Positions 45,550-54,313 of a DNA stretch of 64,000 nt are shown here, in pieces. A program made the translations under genes and the position numbers. Within the stretch, counting starts at the first letter, position 1, and the number at the start of each line of letters is the position of its first letter. The notes under the pieces are model-generated. The model was not told the DNA's origin. It ran no database searches and saw only the letters and a program-made list of their open reading frames with translations. Origin of the DNA: Chryseobacterium camelliae (GTDB lineage: Bacteria > Bacteroidota > Bacteroidia > Flavobacteriales > Weeksellaceae); assembly GCF_002770595.1 (NCBI RefSeq), contig NZ_CP022986.1, positions 3,534,001 through 3,598,000 on the forward strand. The letters are read 5' to 3'.

Positions 45550-47025
45550 TTATTTAAAAGTCCATATGCTTACGGAGCGTGGATTAACCCGAAAAACGGC
45601 CTTGCCGCTTTCATTGAGTAGTACAGTTTCCGGCCTGTATCCTAAAAAGTCGTACAGCTCGCAACCGGCTGATTCTTTTCCGAGGTCTATTTCTTTATAA
45701 CCCTCTTCATTACTGGAAATAATAACAACACAACCGGAATGGTGATTATCCCCTTTCCTTACCCAGGCGATGCAGTTCGGATGATCAAAATAATTGATCT
45801 GTTGCCCGTACGCAAACTTCTGCCTTGCTTCCAGAAGCTTGGGAAGGACGGCTATTTTAGGGATGATGACCCTTATATCTTTACCATCTTTAATCTCAGG
45901 ATGTTCGGCTCCGAAAAGATCCGGGTAAAAAATACAGGGATATCCGTTTTCAGACATCAGGATCAGCGCATAAGCTAACGGTTTAAACCAGTTTTTTACT
46001 GTGGATTCCAGAGCCTGGAACCTCTGGGTATCATGGTTTTCTACAAACGTAACCGATGCTTTTGGGTTAATTTCTGTTAGGCTTCCGTTAAAAATCTTTC
46101 TCAGGTCATAGTTTTTACCTTCCTTGGAGGCGATGAAAAAATGATAGTGAAGGGGCACGTCGAAGCATGAAATGATATTTCCTATATGCTCCGAAAATTC
46201 CGATATTTTTTCCACCTTATCTTTCCAGAACTCACCCATCATAAAGCAGTCTTTTACTTCAGTTTTGATATAGCTGATCCATTCTTTCAGAAAATCGGAA
46301 GAAATGTGCTTCAGCGCATCCAGCCGCAAACCATCGATACGGGTAGTCTCTATGTACCATCGGATCCATTCCTTCATTTCCCGGATCACATCCGGATTTC
46401 GGTATTCCACATCGGCACCCATCAGATAATCATAATTGCCGAGCTGATGGCTGGCCGAAGGATTCCAGTCTTTAAAATCATTATGGATTTTAAAGATTCC
46501 TTCAAGCTTTTGCCGGTTTTTGGTGATGATATCTATTCCGCTGAAACATTTGTAATCCCAGATGAAATCAGAATACTTTCCCTGCCTGCCCGGAAATGTA
46601 AAGCGTGTAAAAGCTTCTGCTGTAAATGGCTTACTGATGATCCGGGTACGGTTTTCACTATTGACTTCATGAACGGTAATTTCTTCTTTTTCGTCAGCGC
46701 CCATTCTGTGGTTCAGTACAATATCAGCATAAACGGCAATTCCCATTTCATGGGCTTTATCAATAGCCTTAAGGTATTCCTGTTTGCTTCCGTACCTTGT
46801 GGCAATCGTACCTTTCTGGTCAAATTCTCCCAGGTCATACAGATCATAAACATCATAGCCTCTTCCTTCTGTACCCAGATCTCCTTTGGTAGCAGGGGGA
46901 AGCCAGGCGGCGGTAATACCCAGTTCTTTAAGGTATTCTGCTTTTTCTGAAAATTCATTCCACAGATTTCCCGGATGGTACCAGTGGAAAAACTGAATAA
47001 TAACGCCATTCATAGTTTCGGTCAT
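45550..47025 (-). CDS. Cytoplasmic alpha-amylase (GH13_5-like)
   Basis: This enzyme hydrolyses internal alpha-1,4 bonds of glucans. The 491-residue product has no signal peptide, so it acts in the cytoplasm. Catalytic residues are Asp236 (RIDGLRLDALKHISSDF), Glu265 (MMGEFWKD) and Asp332 (FVENHDTQRF); GITAAWLPPATKG and YADIVLNHRMGADE are the other conserved regions. The -7-like TACATTTG at 47030-47037 is only 5 bases from ATG 47025, so the second ATG at 47013 (MNGVIIQFFHWY) is a good alternative start. It may process the same intracellular glucan as the phosphorylase at 16.5 kb. Confidence 0.93.
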   Translation of the reverse strand: MTETMNGVIIQFFHWYHPGNLWNEFSEKAEYLKELGITAAWLPPATKGDLGTEGRGYDVYDLYDLGEFDQKGTIATRYGSKQEYLKAIDKAHEMGIAVYADIVLNHRMGADEKEEITVHEVNSENRTRIISKPFTAEAFTRFTFPGRQGKYSDFIWDYKCFSGIDIITKNRQKLEGIFKIHNDFKDWNPSASHQLGNYDYLMGADVEYRNPDVIREMKEWIRWYIETTRIDGLRLDALKHISSDFLKEWISYIKTEVKDCFMMGEFWKDKVEKISEFSEHIGNIISCFDVPLHYHFFIASKEGKNYDLRKIFNGSLTEINPKASVTFVENHDTQRFQALESTVKNWFKPLAYALILMSENGYPCIFYPDLFGAEHPEIKDGKDIRVIIPKIAVLPKLLEARQKFAYGQQINYFDHPNCIAWVRKGDNHHSGCVVIISSNEEGYKEIDLGKESAGCELYDFLGYRPETVLLNESGKAVFRVNPRSVSIWTFK

Positions 47026-47436
47026 TCAACAAATGTATTCTTGTATTTGATAATTTATTTGTTCAGAAAGTAACATAATAAGTCCCACAACAACCTTAAC
47101 AATACCATACTAGTCCACAATGCATGATTTATAGTAAAATCATTGCAGGCTCATATTATTCAGTTCCTATTAGTGGTAAACGAATGCTGGGTATGAATTT
47201 ATGGAATACTGTAAGTTATTGGTTGTGAAAGTTGAAACACGGTAATTGATCTATCCGGTACAACTGGTGAGACAATGCAATTTCATAATTAATATTTTGT
47301 GATTGGTGTGCCCCAAAAGTAGTCGATATTACTTTTGAAATTTATGATTGAGATCATGCAGCATGAAAATGCTTCCGGCAGAAACTGAAATTTCCACTTC
47401 GAGATAGGAGTATGTGTAATCTTATCCTTGATTTTT
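47026..47436. other. Intergenic region of 411 bases
   Basis: No gene was found. It holds a minus-strand -7-like TACATTTG at 47030-47037. A short TGTGCCCCAAAAGT at about 47309 resembles an insertion-sequence end but has no partner or transposase. Confidence 0.4.
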
Positions 47437-48114
47437 TTAAGCCTGATCCTGAGAATCAATCTCTTTCAGCTGTTTTAAATTCTTATCAAGCTTTTTAACG
47501 ATGATGCCGTATACCAGCCTATAATAGACCCATACGATCAGTACACATAAAGCCGTACTTAAGAAAAGACCGATCAGAAGGCCTGTAAGCCTTGGGTTCT
47601 CCAGTTTGATATTCTGTGAATTTAAAATATAGAAGATGACCGCAGTAATGATGGACATGAACGAGATCATCAGCATGATATTCGTCAAGATAAAAGCATT
47701 AACGGTCTTTTTATACTGGATAATCCGGATGATCAGTTTTTTCAGGTTTTCTTCAATCCGGATGAGACGGTAATTGATGTAGAATTTGTAGACAAAATAG
47801 GCGGTAACGGCCAGGCTAAGGCATTTTATCGCCAGATAAATGGTGTTGAATGTTTCTTCGAGCCCGGAGGTCCTCTTAACGCCAAGCTTTTCTAGTGTAT
47901 TAAGGAATCCGTCTGCTTCATCATTTTGGAAAATATAAAATAACCCCAGGATAGTGAAGAATATAAATTCTGCCACACTGATCCAGAAAATATACTTCAC
48001 ATAATTACGTGATTTCCTGTTCAGCATCTGAAGAATCTCCTGACTGTCGTATTTTTTCTCAACCGGCTGGTCCTGCCAGGTTTTCTTAAAGCTGTCTAAG
48101 TCAAATTCAGGCAT
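47437..48114 (-). CDS. Membrane protein paired with a sigma factor (225 aa)
   Basis: No family was recognised. The N-terminal 40 residues are soluble (FDLDSFKKTWQDQPVEKKYD), then four hydrophobic segments are seen (about 40-63, 90-112, 140-165 and 178-205), with a charged C-terminus (KKLDKNLKQLKEIDSQ). It overlaps the end of the sigma-factor gene by 8 bases, so translation is coupled. By position it may be the anti-sigma factor or membrane regulator; the short N-terminal domain could hold the sigma factor. Related genes are sometimes given an unrelated monooxygenase name in annotations, which is not supported here. Confidence 0.78.
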   Translation of the reverse strand: MPEFDLDSFKKTWQDQPVEKKYDSQEILQMLNRKSRNYVKYIFWISVAEFIFFTILGLFYIFQNDEADGFLNTLEKLGVKRTSGLEETFNTIYLAIKCLSLAVTAYFVYKFYINYRLIRIEENLKKLIIRIIQYKKTVNAFILTNIMLMISFMSIITAVIFYILNSQNIKLENPRLTGLLIGLFLSTALCVLIVWVYYRLVYGIIVKKLDKNLKQLKEIDSQDQA

Positions 48115-48598
48115 ACTTTTCCATCTTTTCTTTAAGGGTTTTCTTTAATCTGTTCATCTTTACACGTGCATTTACTTCCGTAATTCCCAGGTTTTCTGCA
48201 ATATCTTTGTAAGGCAGGTCATCCAGGTACATCATAACAATAGCTCTCTCTACATTAGGAAGGGTTTTGATCACGGTATACAATAGGGAGATCTGTTGCT
48301 GTTTATCATCGTCATCTTCTACGAAATCCCGGTGATTGATGTCAAGCTCGTTGGTAGGCAGGCTTTTGGTTTTCTTCCTGAAAAGAGTAATGGCAGTATT
48401 CAGGGCTACACGGTACATCCAGGTGGATATTTTAGAATTTCCTTTGAATGAATCATAGCTTCTCCAAAGCTGCAGGACAATTTCCTGAAAAAGATCTTCC
48501 TCATCTTCAAGAGAATTGGTATAGAGCCGCGAAACCTTGATAATCAAACCCTGATTATCCTTGATAAGCTGTGCAAACTCTTTCTCTTTTGAAGCCAA
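48107..48598 (-). CDS. RNA polymerase sigma-70 family (ECF) factor
   Basis: The 163-residue product has region 2 (LFQEIVLQLWRSYDSFKGNS, ISTWMYRVALNTAI) and region 4 (LPNVERAIVMMYLDDLPYKD, IAENLGITEVNARVKMNRLK) of ECF sigma factors. No ATG lies in frame upstream and none is close downstream, so the TTG at 48598 (reading ASKEKEFAQLIKDNQG) is the best start. The gene overlaps the downstream membrane protein by 8 bases. The regulated promoters are unknown. Confidence 0.9.
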   Translation of the reverse strand: MASKEKEFAQLIKDNQGLIIKVSRLYTNSLEDEEDLFQEIVLQLWRSYDSFKGNSKISTWMYRVALNTAITLFRKKTKSLPTNELDINHRDFVEDDDDKQQQISLLYTVIKTLPNVERAIVMMYLDDLPYKDIAENLGITEVNARVKMNRLKKTLKEKMEKYA

Positions 48599-48740
48599 GG
48601 CTGATGTAAATAAATGATGGCACGAAGATAATAATATTGAAGTAATTAATTAATTTGAAAATGTATTAATTTGAAAATTTGAAAATTTTCAGCGAAACAA
48701 GCTATTTAAAAAGCTTTCCTGCCATTTTCAAATTGACGCA

Positions 48741-48773
48741 TTGCTGAATTTTCAAATTATCCCGTATCTTTGC
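48741..48773 (+). promoter_or_regulatory. Promoter of rnpB
   Basis: A TATCTTTGC -7 element (48765-48773) is preceded by TTG at 48741-48743, 21 bases away. It ends just before the start of RNase P RNA. Confidence 0.65.
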
Positions 48774-48775
48774 AT

Positions 48776-49097
48776 TCACGAGAAGATCGGCCTGTTGATC
48801 CCTTTACAGGGGTAGGAAAGTCCGGACACCACAGAGCAGCAAAGCGGATAACATCCGTCACCCGTGAGGGTAGGACAAGTGCAACAGAAAGCAGGTACAG
48901 TTCGGCTGTAGTGAAACCAGGTAAACTCTTTGCGGTGCAATGGTAAGTATATCGGTTCTTTCCAGCAATGGAAATAGGAGTGGCTCGCTCCGAAAGCCGA
49001 GGGGTAATCAGCTCAAGTTTTGCAGCAATGTAAGACGCAGATAAATAACAGGCACTTCCCAGGAAGTACAGAATCCGGCTTACAGATTTTCTCGTGG
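48776..49097 (+). ncRNA. rnpB: RNase P RNA (bacterial class A)
   Basis: RNase P RNA is the catalytic RNA that trims the 5' ends of tRNA precursors. The ends pair in P1 (CACGAGAA at 48777-48784 with TTCTCGTG at 49089-49096). Conserved regions are GGAAAGTCCGG (48814-48824), ACAGAAA near 48884, GATAAATAAC near 49040 and ACAGAATCCGGCTTA (49068-49082), in the right order. The ends are set to the P1 helix and may be off by a few bases. Confidence 0.95.
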
Positions 49098-49136
49098 TTT
49101 CTTTGATGTACATCTGTACTTCTTTATTGTCACAGA

Positions 49137-50006
49137 TTATTCACTTTCAAGCTGCTTTTTAGCTTCTTTAAGCCTTGAGGCATCGTCTTCTGAAAGTTGA
49201 GGATATTCCAGGTTCATTTTTTCAAGGGTTTCCGTGATGATCTGTACTGCAGCAAGCCTTGCCAGCCATTTATTATCGGCCGGGATCACATACCACGGGG
49301 CATGGTCTTTTGACGTTTCATTGATCGCTGTTTCATACGCTTCCATATAATGGTCAAACAAGGCGCGCTCCGGAAGGTCTGCTGCAGAAAACTTCCAGTT
49401 TTTATCCGGTTCGTTGATCCTGTCCAGAAATCTTTTTTTCTGCTCTTTTTTAGACACATTCAGAAAGATTTTGATGATCCTTGTTCCGTTTTTGGCAAGG
49501 TGCTTTTCAAAATTACGGATGCTTTCATAACGGTTGTTCCAGAATTCCTGGTCGAAATCCTTTACGGATTTCCAGGTCTTCTCGTTGAGATTGTATTCAG
49601 GATGGACTTTACACACCAGAACGCTTTCGTAATGCGAACGGTTGAAGATCCCGATCATTCCTTTTTCGGGCAGGGCAAGATAATGGCGCCACAGAAAATC
49701 GTGTTCATATTCCTTAGAGTTGGGTGTCTTAAAACTCGTCACATGGCATCCCTGGGGATTCACGCCTCCGAAAACATGCTCGATGAGACTGTCCTTTCCT
49801 GCAGCATCCATAGCCTGAAGAATCACCAGCAGCGACTGGCTTCCGTCTGCGTATAATTTCTCCTGAAGTTTTCTGAGTTTTTCTTTTTCATCGGCAAGGA
49901 GTTGCAGGCCTTGTTCTTTGGTCAGTGCGCCTTGGTATTCCGTAGCTGTTTTATCCATTGAAAATTTCCCTTTTACCAGAAAGTCATCCGAAAATTGTGT
50001 ATCCAT
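49137..50006 (-). CDS. Polyphosphate kinase 2 family protein
   Basis: PPK2 enzymes phosphorylate nucleotides using polyphosphate, or the reverse. The 289-residue product has Walker A at about residues 65-73 (AMDAAGKDS), then HVFGGVNPQGCHVTSFKTPN, Walker B-like FNRSHYESVLVCKVHPEYN, NNRYESIRNFEKHLAKNG and the lid region KKRFLDRINEPDKNWKF. The single PPK2 domain and length suggest the NMP/NDP-phosphorylating class; direction and nucleotide are not certain. It stands alone. Confidence 0.93.
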   Translation of the reverse strand: MDTQFSDDFLVKGKFSMDKTATEYQGALTKEQGLQLLADEKEKLRKLQEKLYADGSQSLLVILQAMDAAGKDSLIEHVFGGVNPQGCHVTSFKTPNSKEYEHDFLWRHYLALPEKGMIGIFNRSHYESVLVCKVHPEYNLNEKTWKSVKDFDQEFWNNRYESIRNFEKHLAKNGTRIIKIFLNVSKKEQKKRFLDRINEPDKNWKFSAADLPERALFDHYMEAYETAINETSKDHAPWYVIPADNKWLARLAAVQIITETLEKMNLEYPQLSEDDASRLKEAKKQLESE

Positions 50007-50073
50007 ATAAATCGATCTTTAATTATTTGTATCATCTGATTGAGATCCTCGAGTTGTTCCTACCTAAATATAA

Positions 50074-50103
50074 TAAAAAAAACCGCCTCTAATGAAGCGG
50101 TTT
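50074..50103 (-). terminator. Rho-independent terminator after the DUF1573 gene
   Basis: AAACCGC/GCGGTTT stem (50080-50086 with 50097-50103), followed on the minus strand by a T run. Confidence 0.82.
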
Positions 50104-50124
50104 GATTCTTTTCTTTGGTAAAGA

Positions 50125-50601
50125 TTACTTTTTGGCAGCAACTTTAGCGGCTTTCTTAGCAGCTTTTTCAGCCGCTTTCTGATCTTTAGCCGCTTTTTTC
50201 TGCTCTTCAGGAGTTAATGGCTTCGGCTCAGGAGCGTTGGCATCTACGGTTCCTTTGATGTAAATTACGCTTCTGCTGTTCGCAGGGTCATTAGAGAATA
50301 CTTCAATCATTTTGTTGAAACCTCCGTTGATCGCGGTGTTGTATCCAACTTTGATTTTAGCAGATTTTCCAGGCATAATAGGATCTGTGCTGAATTCCGG
50401 AGTCGTACATCCGCAAGATGCTTTTACATTGGAAAGAACTAATGGCTTGTCACCGGTATTCGTTACTGTGAAGTATCTGATACCGTCAGAACTTGGCTTA
50501 ATTGTACCATAGTCAAAAGTGGTTTTATCAAAAGTGATGGTTTGTGCAGATGCAATAGCAAATGTTCCGAATAGTGCAATACCTGCAATTAATTTTTTCA
50601 T
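50125..50601 (-). CDS. DUF1573 family exported protein
   Basis: The 158-residue product has a signal peptide (MKKLIAGIALFGTFAIASAQ), a DUF1573 Ig-like domain (FDKTTFDYGTIKPSSDG, FTVTNTGDKPLVLSNVKASC, GCTTPEFSTDPIMPGKSAKI) with the diagnostic SCGCT motif, and a C-terminal Ala/Lys-rich tail (EQKKAAKDQKAAEKAAKKAA). The function is unknown; it is exported and probably periplasmic or outer-membrane associated. The tail repeat is low in complexity. Confidence 0.92.
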   Translation of the reverse strand: MKKLIAGIALFGTFAIASAQTITFDKTTFDYGTIKPSSDGIRYFTVTNTGDKPLVLSNVKASCGCTTPEFSTDPIMPGKSAKIKVGYNTAINGGFNKMIEVFSNDPANSRSVIYIKGTVDANAPEPKPLTPEEQKKAAKDQKAAEKAAKKAAKVAAKK

Positions 50602-50695
50602 ATTCTTGAAATGTTAAATATGTTTGTTAGATAAATTTTGAGAAACAAAGTTAAAAATTATTTTAATTCATACTTAAAATTTTTTTTCTTTAAAC

Positions 50696-50704
50696 TATTT
50701 TTGC
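50696..50704 (+). promoter_or_regulatory. Promoter -7 box, valS
   Basis: TATTTTTGC matches TAnnTTTG, 27 bases before ATG 50731. Confidence 0.6.
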
Positions 50705-50730
50705 AGATTGTAATTAAAGAAACAGTATTT

Positions 50731-53349
50731 ATGCAGATTTCAGAAAAGTATAATCCACAGGAAGCAGAACAGAAATGGTACAGCTACTGGCTGGAAAATA
50801 AGTATTTCCATTCAGAGCCCAACGACAAGCCGCCTTACACCGTGGTCATCCCTCCGCCTAACGTAACGGGGATTTTGCACATGGGGCATATGCTTAACAA
50901 TACCATTCAGGATGTACTGGTCCGCAGGGCAAGAATGCAGGGCTTTAATGCCTGCTGGGTGCCGGGAACAGACCATGCTTCCATTGCTACTGAAGCCAAA
51001 GTGGTAGCCAAACTGAAATCGGAAGGAATCAGCAAATCCGACATTACGCGGGAGGAATTTCTGAAACATGCCTGGGAGTGGACCGATAAATACGGCGGAA
51101 CCATCCTTGAACAGCTGAAAAAGCTGGGCTGTTCCTGTGACTGGGACAGAACCCGCTTCACCATGGAAGAAAAGCTTTCCCGGCAGGTCATCCGGTCTTT
51201 TGTAGATTTATATAACAAAGGCTTGATCTATAGAGGTTACAGAATGGTCAACTGGGATCCTGAAGCCAAAACCAATATTTCTGATGAGGAAGTCATTTTT
51301 AAGGAACAGAACGGAAAACTCTATTTCCTGAAGTATAAAATTGCCGGTTCGGATGAGTTCCTTACTGTAGCGACCACACGTCCGGAAACGATCTTCGGGG
51401 ATACTGCCGTGTGTATCAACCCTAACGACGAACGGTATGCTCATCTGAAAGGTAAAGAAGTCATTGTGCCTATCGTTGACCGGGTAATTCCGATTATTGA
51501 AGATGAATATGTGGATATTGAATTCGGGACAGGAGTTCTGAAAATTACACCTGCGCATGATACCAATGATTATGAAATTGGCCAGAAGCATAGCCTTCAG
51601 ATGATCGATGCGCTGGATGATGACGGAAACCTGAATGACCATGGCCTGCATTATGCCGGAAAAAACAGATTTGAGGTAAGAAAGCAGATTGCCAGAGAGC
51701 TGGAAGAAAAAGATCTTTTGCTGAAGGCAGAAGATTATGTAAATAAAGTAGGGACTTCCGAAAGAACCGGCGCAGTGATTGAGCCTAAGGTATCCGTTCA
51801 GTGGTTCCTGAAAATGTCTGAGATTGCCAAACCTGCACTGGATGTGGTGGTGGATGATGAAGTGAAGTTTTATCCTGAAAAGTTTAAAAATACGTATAAG
51901 CACTGGATGGATAACATCCGCGACTGGAATATATCCCGTCAGCTATGGTGGGGGCAACAGATCCCGGCCTATTATTATGGGGACGGTGAAAATGATTTCG
52001 TTGTTGCTGAAACCAGGGAAGAAGCATTGGCACTGGCAAAAGAAAAGACCGGGAACCGGGAACTGTCAGCAGATCATTTGAAGCAGGATGAGGACGCCCT
52101 CGATACCTGGTTCTCATCATGGTTATGGCCGATGTCTGTTTTCGATGGTCTGCTTGATCCTGAAAATAAAGATATCAATTATTATTATCCGACTTCTGAT
52201 CTGGTTACCGGGCCGGATATCATCTTCTTCTGGGTGGCCAGGATGATCATGTCCGGACTGGAATACAGAAAAGAAGTTCCGTTTAAGAATGTATATTTTA
52301 CAGGGATCGTAAGGGATAAGCAGAGACGGAAAATGTCAAAATCGCTGGGGAATTCACCGGATCCGCTTGAGCTGATGGATAAATACGGTGCAGACGGTGT
52401 CCGTGTAGGAATCCTTTTAAGTTCCGCAGCAGGAAACGATCTTCTTTTTGATGAAGATCTGATGCTGCAGGGAAGGAACTTCATGACGAAGATCTGGAGC
52501 GCATTCCGACTGATCAACATGTGGAACCATGAAGATAAACCGGCCAATACAGCGGACAACCAGGCTATTGAATGGTTTGGGAACAGACTGAATAAAACCA
52601 TTGCTGAAATTGAGGACCAGTTTGAGAAATTCAGGATTTCTGATGCACTGCATCTGGTATATAAACTCATCTGGGACGATTTCTGTGCCTGGTATCTGGA
52701 AGCGATCAAACCGAATTATGGTGAGGGGATTTCAAAAGAAGTATATGATAAAACAATTGAGTTCTTTGAAGAGCTGATGAAGCTTCTGCATCCGTTTATG
52801 CCTTTCCTGACGGAAGAATTATGGCAGACCATTTCTGAAAGGAGTATTAATGAGGCTTTGGTTATTGCCCAGCAGAAAAAAGCCGGATCTTATGATGAAG
52901 CAATCATTAAAAACTTTGAAACAGCATCCGAATTAATTTCAGGGATAAGAAACTACCGTCAGACCAAAGGTATCTCCCCAAGGGAAACGGTAGACGTTTA
53001 TACTAATGCTTCGGCATTTGCCAACGAGGCTGTGATTAAAAAGCTTGCTAATGTTTCTGAAGTTTATTTCGGTACAAAAACAGACAAGCCGAGCTTTACT
53101 TTCCTGGTAGGTGCTACAGAAGTGTCTATTCCTTTAAGCGAAAACCTTGATCTGGAAGAAGAGAAAAGTAAAACCGAGGAAGAACTGAAATATCTGAAAG
53201 GGTTCCTCACTTCTGTTGATAAAAAGCTTTCCAATGAGAAGTTTGTCGCCAATGCAAAACCTGAAGTGGTTGAAACGGAACGCAAAAAACAGAAAGATGC
53301 ACAGGACAAGATTACGATCCTGGAAGAAAAGCTGAAAAGCCTTTCATAG
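50731..53349 (+). CDS. valS: Valine--tRNA ligase
   Basis: ValRS charges tRNA-Val. The 872-residue product has PPPNVTGILHMGHMLNN with HMGH at residues 50-53 and KMSKS near residue 534 (RRKMSKSLGNSPD), the editing domain with VATTRPETIFGDTA and GTGVLKITPAHDTNDYE, the anticodon-binding region, and a C-terminal coiled coil (LEEEKSKTEEELKYLKGFLT). The frame is open from 50638, but ATG 50731 (MQISEKYNPQEAEQKWY) matches the family start and follows the -7 box. Confidence 0.97.
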   Translation: MQISEKYNPQEAEQKWYSYWLENKYFHSEPNDKPPYTVVIPPPNVTGILHMGHMLNNTIQDVLVRRARMQGFNACWVPGTDHASIATEAKVVAKLKSEGISKSDITREEFLKHAWEWTDKYGGTILEQLKKLGCSCDWDRTRFTMEEKLSRQVIRSFVDLYNKGLIYRGYRMVNWDPEAKTNISDEEVIFKEQNGKLYFLKYKIAGSDEFLTVATTRPETIFGDTAVCINPNDERYAHLKGKEVIVPIVDRVIPIIEDEYVDIEFGTGVLKITPAHDTNDYEIGQKHSLQMIDALDDDGNLNDHGLHYAGKNRFEVRKQIARELEEKDLLLKAEDYVNKVGTSERTGAVIEPKVSVQWFLKMSEIAKPALDVVVDDEVKFYPEKFKNTYKHWMDNIRDWNISRQLWWGQQIPAYYYGDGENDFVVAETREEALALAKEKTGNRELSADHLKQDEDALDTWFSSWLWPMSVFDGLLDPENKDINYYYPTSDLVTGPDIIFFWVARMIMSGLEYRKEVPFKNVYFTGIVRDKQRRKMSKSLGNSPDPLELMDKYGADGVRVGILLSSAAGNDLLFDEDLMLQGRNFMTKIWSAFRLINMWNHEDKPANTADNQAIEWFGNRLNKTIAEIEDQFEKFRISDALHLVYKLIWDDFCAWYLEAIKPNYGEGISKEVYDKTIEFFEELMKLLHPFMPFLTEELWQTISERSINEALVIAQQKKAGSYDEAIIKNFETASELISGIRNYRQTKGISPRETVDVYTNASAFANEAVIKKLANVSEVYFGTKTDKPSFTFLVGATEVSIPLSENLDLEEEKSKTEEELKYLKGFLTSVDKKLSNEKFVANAKPEVVETERKKQKDAQDKITILEEKLKSLS

Positions 53350-53437
53350 TATATACAGCAGTAATGACCGCAGCTCTTGAAAAGCTACTGGTATGTTGCT
53401 GCAGGAAGTTATAAATGAACTCTGTAATAAATAATCA

Positions 53438-53477
53438 GCAAAGAAGACAGCATGACATGTCTTCTTTGCAGTTTTTT
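53438..53477 (+). terminator. Rho-independent terminator after valS
   Basis: GCAAAGAAGACA/TGTCTTCTTTGC, a 12-bp stem with an 8-nt loop, followed by AG and TTTTTT, about 90 bases after the stop. Confidence 0.85.
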
Positions 53478-53607
53478 AGCCTGGTCTGAAAATAGCCAGA
53501 CAGGATGTGTTGGATTTAAAGGCATTGAATTTGAGCCTGATGCATTAATTTTTAAAAAAGAATAAGGTTTTGATACTGTTCAGCCTGATATTGGATAAGT
53601 AGAATAT

Positions 53608-54243
53608 ATGAAACACATAGAAAACATAAAAAGATTATTTTCCAAAAGCTTTGTTGAAAGCCCTTTACTGGAAAGCTTCGAAGTAGGGAAGATTTATCTT
53701 CCGAGCGGAAAACTGGTCTCCTGTGATCCTGTGATCACCAGCGATATGAAGCCCTTCACTACGGTTTTTCCCAAAGGTGATTTTTCTGTCCTGTTGCATA
53801 AGGAAAGGGAGAGCAACTGCGTAGCCTATGCGGAAATTGTTTTCAGTACAGAAGCTGTAAAGGAATGGAGCATGGCCACAACCGAAGGCCAGAACACAGC
53901 AGAGCTTGCCGATGATGAAGTATTCGGCTATCCTGTAGAGAGTGGCATGGGCTGTTTTATGGATACCATTACGCAGGATGAACTCAATAAACTGGAGCAG
54001 AGGCTTTACCGAAGTAAGGGAGTGGATTTCATGGGCATCTATGAAGAGTTTTTTCATGATTACTTTTTCGATGAAAACGGTGCTATAGACCAATACGCTT
54101 TCCTGAAGCCCTCGGAAGATCATCCCGGAACTATTTTCGCATTTGAAACTGGCTACGGAGAAGGTTTTTATGCCAGTTATATCGGTTATGATGAAGAGCA
54201 CAGACCGGTAAAAATCGTTACAGAATTCATTGAAATCAGCTAA
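53608..54243 (+). CDS. DUF4241 family protein
   Basis: The 211-residue soluble product shows the DUF4241 pattern: GKIYLPSGKLVSCDPVITSD, VAYAEIVFS, FGYPVESGMGCFMDTITQDE, AFETGYGEGFYASYIGYDEE. The function is unknown; related domains occur in immunity-like and stress contexts, which is not shown here. The ATG at 53608 follows a 258-base gap with the valS terminator. No operon partner. Confidence 0.85.
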   Translation: MKHIENIKRLFSKSFVESPLLESFEVGKIYLPSGKLVSCDPVITSDMKPFTTVFPKGDFSVLLHKERESNCVAYAEIVFSTEAVKEWSMATTEGQNTAELADDEVFGYPVESGMGCFMDTITQDELNKLEQRLYRSKGVDFMGIYEEFFHDYFFDENGAIDQYAFLKPSEDHPGTIFAFETGYGEGFYASYIGYDEEHRPVKIVTEFIEIS

Positions 54244-54256
54244 CTGAAAAACATTA

Positions 54257-54285
54257 TTGTAACAACAATATTTGTTATACATTTG
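54257..54285 (+). promoter_or_regulatory. Promoter of the ribokinase-like gene
   Basis: TTG (54257-54259) and TACATTTG (54278-54285) are 18 bases apart, a good match to the Bacteroidota promoter, about 28 bases before ATG 54314. Confidence 0.65.
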
Positions 54286-54313
54286 TGTATAACCATAAAC
54301 AGTGTAGAGCACA

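Noticed and set aside
46186..46950. Plus-strand open frame of 254 codons inside the alpha-amylase gene
   Set aside because: It is antisense to a gene with all catalytic residues present; no signal or family features.
47305..47345. TGTGCCCCAAAAGT and a nearby weak inverted repeat, resembling an insertion-sequence end
   Set aside because: No matching second end, target duplication or transposase was found.
48757..49113. Minus-strand open frame of 118 codons
   Set aside because: It is antisense to the RNase P RNA, whose conserved regions and P1 pairing explain the sequence.
51208..51903. Minus-strand open frame of 231 codons inside valS
   Set aside because: It is a mirror of the valS frame; valS motifs are intact and the antisense product resembles no family.
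53665..54312. Minus-strand open frame of 215 codons opposite the DUF4241 gene
   Set aside because: DUF4241 motifs are on the plus strand; the antisense frame covers the promoter of the next gene.
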